A stretch of DNA of 10,565 nucleotides. It comes from Ruminococcus flavefaciens. Its GTDB lineage: Bacteria > Bacillota > Clostridia > Oscillospirales > Ruminococcaceae. Both the position numbers and the translations under genes were made by a program. Position 1 is the first letter of the stretch. Each line of letters opens with the position of its first letter. Shown here piece by piece: positions 6,684 to 10,565 of the stretch. Where the stretch lies: contig DEDQ01000081.1 in assembly GCA_002350065.1 (NCBI GenBank), forward strand, positions 9,147 to 19,711, given 5' to 3'. The notes under the pieces were generated by a model. It had not been told where the DNA came from. It worked only from the letters and a program-made list of their open reading frames with translations, and made no database searches.

Positions 6684-7523
6684 TTACCTAAGAATTTCTT
6701 TCATTTCTGTATGATCTGACTCGGGATGACGTTCCTGAGCCATTTCTGTAAGCTTGCGCGAAACTGCTTTATAGACCTCAGAACCATTTTTATCATCGAT
6801 GCAGGCGATATGCTTTTTGACGGTAGATACGTCGTTTCGCTCTACGGGACCTGTCAGTGCGGCAGTTGGTCCAACAGCGAAGATACGTTTCATGTTGCTC
6901 ATCGCAAGGGGTTCAAGTGCGGCAAGGGCTTCGTTCGTGGTAAATCCGCACTGTTCAAGAAGCTCAACGCTTTCCTTCATAAGTCCGCATACAAGGTTGC
7001 TCGCAACCGAGCAGGCAGCGTGATATTTGCTTTTGATATCGCCTGTTATCATGCGTGTAGGATTTCCCATGCGTGAGAGTATGCTGCTCCATTCCTCTGC
7101 ACAGTCTCCCTCGATACAAAAAAATGCATTTCCCAGCTCTTTGTATGATCCGGTTTTGCTGCTTATCGGAAAAAGCGGGTGGATCGATGTACCTTTTGCG
7201 CCGAATTCTGATACATCAGGAAAAGCTTCAACAGCGGACATCGCTCCGCTGCAATGGCATATCTGTTTGCCTGAAAGCAGTCTTTTAGGCAGCAGATCGT
7301 ATGTATCTTTTATAGCGCCGTCGGGAACAGTGAGAAATACAGTGTCACTTGCGAGAATAAGCTCTTCTGCGGACAGAAAAAGTCCGGAACCTGTAAATTC
7401 GGCAGCAGCTTTGGCTGATCCTGCTGAGCGGCTGTAATATCCCGATATCTCAAGACCGTTTTCTGAGAAGTATTTTCCGAGAGAAAAACCTACCTTTCCG
7501 GCGCCAATAAATCCTATCTTCAT
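6684..7523 (-). CDS. panG: Rossmann-fold/DUF2520 protein, probable PanG-type ketopantoate reductase
   Basis: A 279-residue protein with an N-terminal NAD(P)-binding Rossmann fold (IGFIGAGKVGFSLGKYF at 3-19, GAGKVG dinucleotide loop). A hydrophobic strand ending VFLTVPDGAI follows, then HCSGAMSA and SIHPLFPIS. The C-terminal helical DUF2520 part begins around KYHAACSVASNLVCGL and includes LTGPVERNDVSTVKKH. This architecture is that of PanG, the alternative ketopantoate reductase described in Francisella, with homologues in Enterococcus faecalis and Clostridioides difficile. Position directly before panBCD, a cluster otherwise lacking panE, supports reduction of ketopantoate to pantoate. Function is inferred from family and context. 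GAGGTG lies five bases before the ATG. Confidence 0.82.
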   Translation of the reverse strand: MKIGFIGAGKVGFSLGKYFSENGLEISGYYSRSAGSAKAAAEFTGSGLFLSAEELILASDTVFLTVPDGAIKDTYDLLPKRLLSGKQICHCSGAMSAVEAFPDVSEFGAKGTSIHPLFPISSKTGSYKELGNAFFCIEGDCAEEWSSILSRMGNPTRMITGDIKSKYHAACSVASNLVCGLMKESVELLEQCGFTTNEALAALEPLAMSNMKRIFAVGPTAALTGPVERNDVSTVKKHIACIDDKNGSEVYKAVSRKLTEMAQERHPESDHTEMKEILR

Positions 7524-7559
7524 ATTATCACCTCATAGCTTCAAATAATATCACTATAG

Positions 7560-7588
7560 AATATAGCATTATATTTGCCGGTTGTCAA
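7560..7588 (-). promoter_or_regulatory. Sigma-A promoter of the panG-like gene
   Basis: On the minus strand, TTGACA (7588-7583) and TATATT (7565-7560) are separated by 17 bp, with extended -10 TGC. The element resembles the LRR gene promoter closely, including GAGTTGACAACC. There is no terminator between the symporter stop (7625) and this promoter. Confidence 0.82.
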
Positions 7589-7624
7589 CTCAGATTCAGG
7601 AGCAATGGTATTAACGGAAGGGTG

Positions 7625-9046
7625 TTATTCCTTGATTTTTCCTTCATTCAGTCTTTTGAAGTAATCCTTTGTTTCGGATGAGATCACTCCTGAGAGCATG
7701 ATTATCGCTATTACATTAGGTATTGCCATGAGACCATTGAATATATCCGCCAGATTCCAAACTGCTTCAACTGCGAGGTAGGGTCCGATGAATACAGCTG
7801 CAATGTATACCCAGCGATATATGCTTGTTATCTTTTTATTAGCGCCGGTCAGATAGGAGAGACAGCGCTCGGAATAGTAGTTCCAGCCAAGAATTGTTGT
7901 AAATGCGAATACTGTGAGACTGGACATGAGTATGAACGACGATATTCTTTCACTGAACGGCAGACCATAATCAAAAGCGTTCATAGTTATCATAACGCCT
8001 TTGAGGTCAGGGTTATTGTGGCTTCCGGACATTACTATTGCAAGTCCGGTCATAGTACAGACGATGATAGTATCAATGAATGTTCCGGTCATTGTAACAA
8101 GTCCCTGACGGACCGGCTCGTTTGTTTTAGCGGCAGCAGCTGCGATAGGAGCCGAGCCAAGACCTGCTTCATTTGAGAATATACCTCTTGCGACTCCGCT
8201 TTTCATGGCGTAAAGCATTACCGTACCCGCTGCACCGCCAACTGCGGCTTTAGTGTTGAATGCTCCTTTGAATATTGAGACCACCGCAGATGGTATCTCT
8301 GTGATATGACCCAAAATGATAAAAAGACAGCAGCCGACGTAAGCAACTATCATTACCGGTACAACTATCTCGGAAACAGAAGCGATCCTTTTGATACCGC
8401 CGATAACGATAAGCGCTGTCAGCAGAGTTATAACAGCTCCGGCAATGAACGTTGTCCATGTATATTCCATGCCGAGTATTGATAGAGTATGTTTTTTATC
8501 CGGATCAAAGAAAATATTAGCTGCTGAAGTGATACCGTTTATCTGAGTGATCGTGCCGATACCCATGATTCCGGCAAGAAGCCCGAATACTGCAAACATC
8601 TTTCCGAGCCATTTCCATTTTTTTCCAAGACCATTTTCAATGTAATAGAACGGTCCGCCAAGAATATTCCCGTTTTCATCTTTTACACGGTATTTGACCG
8701 CGAGCAGACCCTCGGCATATTTTGTAGCCATGCCGAGAAATGCAGCGAGCTCCATCCATAACAGCGCCCCCGGACCTCCGGCTGCGATCGCTGTTGCAAC
8801 TCCGACTATATTGCCGGTTCCGACAGTTGCGGAAAGAGCAGTACACAGAGCCGCAAAGCTTGAGACCTCACCGCTTCCGGACTCTTCGTTGCTTATCATA
8901 TACTTCAGTGCCCTGCCGAGTTTTCTTATCTGTAAAAATCTCAGCCTGACCGTCAGTGTCACTCCGCAGACCATGATAAGGATTATAAGAGGAAGTCCCC
9001 ATACATAGCTGTCAAGCGTACTGATGACAGTATTTATCTTTTCCAT
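7625..9046 (-). CDS. AGCS-family sodium:alanine/glycine symporter
   Basis: A 473-residue membrane protein that imports alanine, glycine or a related small amino acid with sodium (sometimes protons). Ten or eleven hydrophobic segments are visible. Family signatures are GTGNIVGVATAIAAGGPGA (about residues 76-94) followed by LLWMELAAFLGMATKYAEG, and later GVARGIFSNEAGLGSAPIAA with TGTFIDTIIVC. Length is typical of AgcS/AlsT/DagA proteins. The exact substrate cannot be read from sequence. GGAG lies eight bases before the ATG, which follows its own consensus promoter. Transcription points toward the pantothenate genes, but alanine import has no direct link to that pathway, so proximity may be coincidental. 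Confidence 0.95.
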   Translation of the reverse strand: MEKINTVISTLDSYVWGLPLIILIMVCGVTLTVRLRFLQIRKLGRALKYMISNEESGSGEVSSFAALCTALSATVGTGNIVGVATAIAAGGPGALLWMELAAFLGMATKYAEGLLAVKYRVKDENGNILGGPFYYIENGLGKKWKWLGKMFAVFGLLAGIMGIGTITQINGITSAANIFFDPDKKHTLSILGMEYTWTTFIAGAVITLLTALIVIGGIKRIASVSEIVVPVMIVAYVGCCLFIILGHITEIPSAVVSIFKGAFNTKAAVGGAAGTVMLYAMKSGVARGIFSNEAGLGSAPIAAAAAKTNEPVRQGLVTMTGTFIDTIIVCTMTGLAIVMSGSHNNPDLKGVMITMNAFDYGLPFSERISSFILMSSLTVFAFTTILGWNYYSERCLSYLTGANKKITSIYRWVYIAAVFIGPYLAVEAVWNLADIFNGLMAIPNVIAIIMLSGVISSETKDYFKRLNEGKIKE

Positions 9047-9077
9047 TGACTCATCTCCAGTTCAAAAGCTTGTTAAA

Positions 9078-9106
9078 ATTATATCATACTTACTTGCGAA
9101 TGTCAA
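9078..9106 (-). promoter_or_regulatory. Consensus sigma-A promoter of the AGCS symporter
   Basis: On the minus strand, TTGACA (9106-9101) and TATAAT (9083-9078) are separated by 17 bp, with extended -10 TGA. Both hexamers match consensus. It lies just downstream of the degenerate signal-peptide copy, so the symporter promoter borders old gene debris. Confidence 0.88.
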
Positions 9107-9134
9107 TACAGAATTGCCGTTTCTGGTATCGTAT

Positions 9135-9191
9135 GAAAAAAGCTCCGGCAGACGCGCAATATAGCGCGATGACGGATACGATGAGCTTGAT
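9135..9191 (-). pseudogene. Degenerate second copy of the amidase signal-peptide region
   Basis: On the minus strand this stretch reads IKLIVSVIALYCASAGAFF. It aligns with codons 7-27 of the truncated amidase (VKLIASGITLCCCAAAVGAF, DNA 9393-9332). By hand alignment the first 36 bases match at 26 positions and the final GGAGCTTTTT block is shared, with one six-base gap between. Many differences are silent, suggesting both were once coding. Here a TAA lies directly before the aligned part, no start or ribosome site is seen, and the frame closes soon after. It is the remnant of a tandem paralogue. Confidence 0.55.
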
Positions 9192-9231
9192 TTAACGAAG
9201 AGATGTCTGCGCTTTATGAACTCGTTTAAGT

Positions 9232-9411
9232 TCATTCGCCATGTCCCGCATCGAGAACGATTACCGGGAGCTCCTTTTCGCCTGTGACAGCAGCCGGAAC
9301 GGCTGTTTCGGCATCAGTTTTGCCGAGGAAAGAAAAAGCTCCGACAGCCGCAGCGCAGCAGCAGAGCGTAATGCCTGATGCGATGAGTTTGACTTTATTC
9401 TTGTTGTTCAT
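9232..9411 (-). pseudogene. Truncated N-acetylmuramoyl-L-alanine amidase (N-terminal 59 codons)
   Basis: The ATG at 9411 has a strong ribosome site (AGGAGG, six bases upstream). It encodes a basic start MNNKNKVK, a hydrophobic core ASGITLCCCAAAVGAFSF and a short linker, then LPVIVLDAGHGE followed by TGA. VIVLDAGHG is the opening strand and first zinc-ligand motif of Amidase_3 cell-wall amidases, which normally continue for about 170 residues. The rest of the domain is missing. A seven-base perfect inverted repeat, ATGAACT/AGTTCAT at 9216-9235, covers the stop codon where homology ends. A functional product is unlikely, although a secreted or membrane peptide of 59 residues could still be made. 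Confidence 0.72.
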
Positions 9412-9601
9412 TGTTATCCTCCTGAGATTTTTTATAAATCTTATGCGGTCATGTATGGAAGTATTACTTCACATATATAAAGTATCAGAAGCTTCCGGAG
9501 CTTTTTTTCTCCGGATTGCATTTCACGGAAATATATGAGTGCGGTGTCCGCGACGCTGATCTCCCGTCAAAAAATGTACCGCGGCTTTTTCTCTGCGCCT
9601 G
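9412..9601. other. Intergenic stretch with a hairpin
   Basis: No gene is supported here. The main structure is TCCGGAG (9494-9500) pairing with CTCCGGA (9509-9515) around an eight-base T-rich loop. An overlapping alternative stem, AAGCT/AGCTT (9489-9503), followed by T residues, would act as a rightward terminator. No rightward gene that it would serve is visible. No clear promoter for the truncated amidase was recognised. Confidence 0.4.
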
Positions 9602-9630
9602 TTGATTTTTTTACAATTGTATGGTATAAT
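9602..9630 (+). promoter_or_regulatory. Sigma-A promoter of the small winged-helix-like gene
   Basis: TTGATT at 9602-9607 and TATAAT at 9625-9630 are separated by 17 bp, with extended -10 TGG. The predicted start is about 20-25 bases before the ATG. Confidence 0.75.
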
Positions 9631-9659
9631 ATATCCATAAGGTGAAAGGAGTGATCGAA

Positions 9660-9977
9660 ATGATCCTTAATAAGGAAGCGTACTGGAATATCATGGACTA
9701 TATATTCAAGAACCTGAAATTTCAGGAAGAATGTATGAACCCCAGTGAAATCATCAACATCGACACAACTGAAGAGAAAAACGTATGGCTCGGCGACTTC
9801 ATGAAGGAGTATGAATCTGAGAAATGCCCTAAAGAGGCTATCCTCAGCGCATTACATATACTGCTCTCGCGTGACCTCATAAAGGTGCTGTATGTTGCGC
9901 AGAAAAAGGATTTCAGACTTATTGATCTTACAAGCAGGGGCTACGAGGAGTATCTCAAGCATATGCAGGTCTTATAA
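9660..9977 (+). CDS. Small hypothetical protein, winged-helix-like
   Basis: A 105-residue soluble protein of unrecognised family. I chose the ATG at 9660 because AAAGGAG (9645-9651) lies eight bases upstream; the GTG at 9642 would overlap that site. The N-terminal half is acidic and helical (NKEAYWNIMDYIFKNLKF). The C-terminal half reads like a winged helix: AILSALHILLSRDLIKVLYV, then KKDFRLIDLTSRGYEEYLKHM, where a helix, a beta hairpin and LTxxGxEYL follow the usual order. It could be a DNA-binding regulator or phage-type accessory protein; function is not assigned. It has its own promoter and ends at a terminator shared with the convergent glycosidase gene. Confidence 0.78.
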   Translation: MILNKEAYWNIMDYIFKNLKFQEECMNPSEIINIDTTEEKNVWLGDFMKEYESEKCPKEAILSALHILLSRDLIKVLYVAQKKDFRLIDLTSRGYEEYLKHMQVL

Positions 9978-9996
9978 GACTGACGGAACAGAAATT

Positions 9997-10031
9997 AAAA
10001 TGCTCACCCTCGGAAGAGAGTGAGCATTTTT
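9997..10031. terminator. Bidirectional intrinsic terminator between convergent genes
   Basis: AAAATGCTCAC (9997-10007) pairs with GTGAGCATTTT (10020-10030), with further T residues on both sides. It serves the small winged-helix-like gene from the left and the glycosidase-dockerin gene, whose tandem TAA TAA stop lies beside it, from the right. Confidence 0.9.
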
Positions 10032-10037
10032 GCGTTA

Positions 10038-10565
10038 TTATTTTTTGCCGAGCACGAAATTTGAGATGAGCACGAGGTCGTTTATCTGAACTTTGCCGTT
10101 GCCGTCCATATCGGCGAGCATATTAACTCCGGCATTATCAGCAGCCTTTATAAGCTCCCTGCGGCAGAGAACAACGTCAAACGAGTCGACGCGCAGGTCG
10201 TTGTTGAGGTCGCCTTTTATCTCTTCGGGTTCAGTTGTTTCGCCGGTGAGCTCAGTGATCTCGCAGCTTTTAAGCTTTGCTGAGCCGCTGCATTTGTATG
10301 CTTCAACATTAAATGATATCCTGTCGATATCGCCTATCTTGTAGCCGAGCTTCTCAAATGCGTTGAGGTGGTCACCGAAGTTTATCGTGCCCTTGCGGTT
10401 TATTTCTGCAGCGTCTGTTTCGGCGCCTTTTCTCATGCTGTAGAACTGTTCTATTTCGTACTGTTCACCGGCGATGCTGCGCTGGATATACTTATAGTAG
10501 TAAAGGTCGTAATGCTCGCCGTTCGAGGTGAGCTCTCCGACCTTTTTGAGACTTGAGTATTCGGT
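10038..10565 (-). CDS. GH11-like glycosidase (probable xylanase), C-terminal part with dockerin (partial, runs off right edge)
   Basis: The frame is open from the window edge to TAA at 10040-10038, 175 codons. The first 105 residues follow the second half of a GH11 beta-jelly-roll xylanase: VGELTSNGEHYDLY, RSIAGEQYEIEQFYSMRKG (compare PSIxGxxTFxQYWSVR), GTINFGDHLNAFEKLGYKIG (GTIxxxxHFxAWxxxG), and VEAYKCSGSAKLKS (xEGYxSSGSA). Glu at 10304-10302 in VEAY would be the acid/base residue. The nucleophile Glu lies outside the window. Several positions differ from the consensus, so it is a divergent member. A short linker rich in Glu and Thr leads to a complete type I dockerin with loops GDLNNDLRVDSFD and ADMDGNGKVQIND, ending in VLGKK. 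The product would be secreted and scaffoldin-bound, acting on xylan. Confidence 0.8.
   Translation of the reverse strand, partial: TEYSSLKKVGELTSNGEHYDLYYYKYIQRSIAGEQYEIEQFYSMRKGAETDAAEINRKGTINFGDHLNAFEKLGYKIGDIDRISFNVEAYKCSGSAKLKSCEITELTGETTEPEEIKGDLNNDLRVDSFDVVLCRRELIKAADNAGVNMLADMDGNGKVQINDLVLISNFVLGKK

Noticed and set aside
7027..7437. Long plus-strand open frames antisense to the panG-like gene
   Set aside because: They have no ribosome sites, are rich in Ser/Leu typical of antisense frames, and lie fully opposite a clear gene.
9062..9235. A 57-codon open frame on the minus strand starting at the amidase stop (MNLNEFIKRR...)
   Set aside because: No ribosome site, it runs through the symporter promoter, and its composition is not protein-like; another frame of the same DNA aligns with the amidase signal peptide.
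9489..9515. GGAGCTTTTT on the plus strand as a third copy of the amidase signal-peptide block
   Set aside because: The match is limited to about ten bases and lies in inverted orientation within a hairpin; chance is more likely.
1..10565. CRISPR array, insertion sequence, tRNA/rRNA, toxin-antitoxin or defence island
   Set aside because: No regularly spaced repeats, transposase motifs, cloverleaf sequences or paired small toxin genes were seen on either strand.

Overview
The window looks like chromosomal DNA from a fibre-degrading, cellulosome-forming Ruminococcus-type Firmicute, close to R. flavefaciens or R. albus. The evidence is type I dockerin modules at three intact loci plus one orphan half-module, a GH11-like glycosidase end, a BspA-type leucine-rich-repeat protein, and AGGAGG-type ribosome sites. 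Strong sigma-A promoters (TTGACA or a close variant, 17 bp, TATAAT-like) precede almost every gene. Assignment to genus is inference from these traits; no rRNA is present.

Layout. 1-575 (minus): N-terminal part of a secreted protein with an N-terminal dockerin followed by the start of an M6-like metallopeptidase domain. 576-820: divergent promoter region. 821-3088 (plus): 755-aa secreted LRR protein with a C-terminal dockerin, ending at a bidirectional terminator. 3146-3390 (minus): a decayed small secreted protein directly downstream of endonuclease V (3395-4093, minus). 4259-7523 (minus): a complete pantothenate module, panG-like ketopantoate reductase, panB, panC and panD, followed by an orphan half-dockerin lying in frame behind the panD stop codon, then a terminator. 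7625-9046 (minus): AGCS-family sodium:amino-acid symporter. 9135-9411 (minus): a truncated amidase gene and a second, degenerate copy of its signal-peptide region. 9660-9977 (plus): a small winged-helix-like protein, convergent with 10038-10565 (minus), the C-terminal end of a GH11-like glycosidase with a complete dockerin.

How the genes fit together. The dockerin proteins would be exported and docked on cohesin-bearing scaffoldins; no scaffoldin lies in this window. PanB makes ketopantoate, the PanG-like reductase makes pantoate, PanD makes beta-alanine and PanC joins them to pantothenate, so every step from ketoisovalerate and aspartate is present. The symporter upstream has no visible terminator before the panG promoter, so some read-through is possible. 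Endonuclease V has its own promoter and is unrelated to its neighbours.

I found no CRISPR array, tRNA, rRNA, insertion sequence or clear new defence system. The most unusual material is the gene debris: the half-dockerin fused in frame after panD, the decayed gene after endonuclease V, and the truncated and duplicated amidase start.
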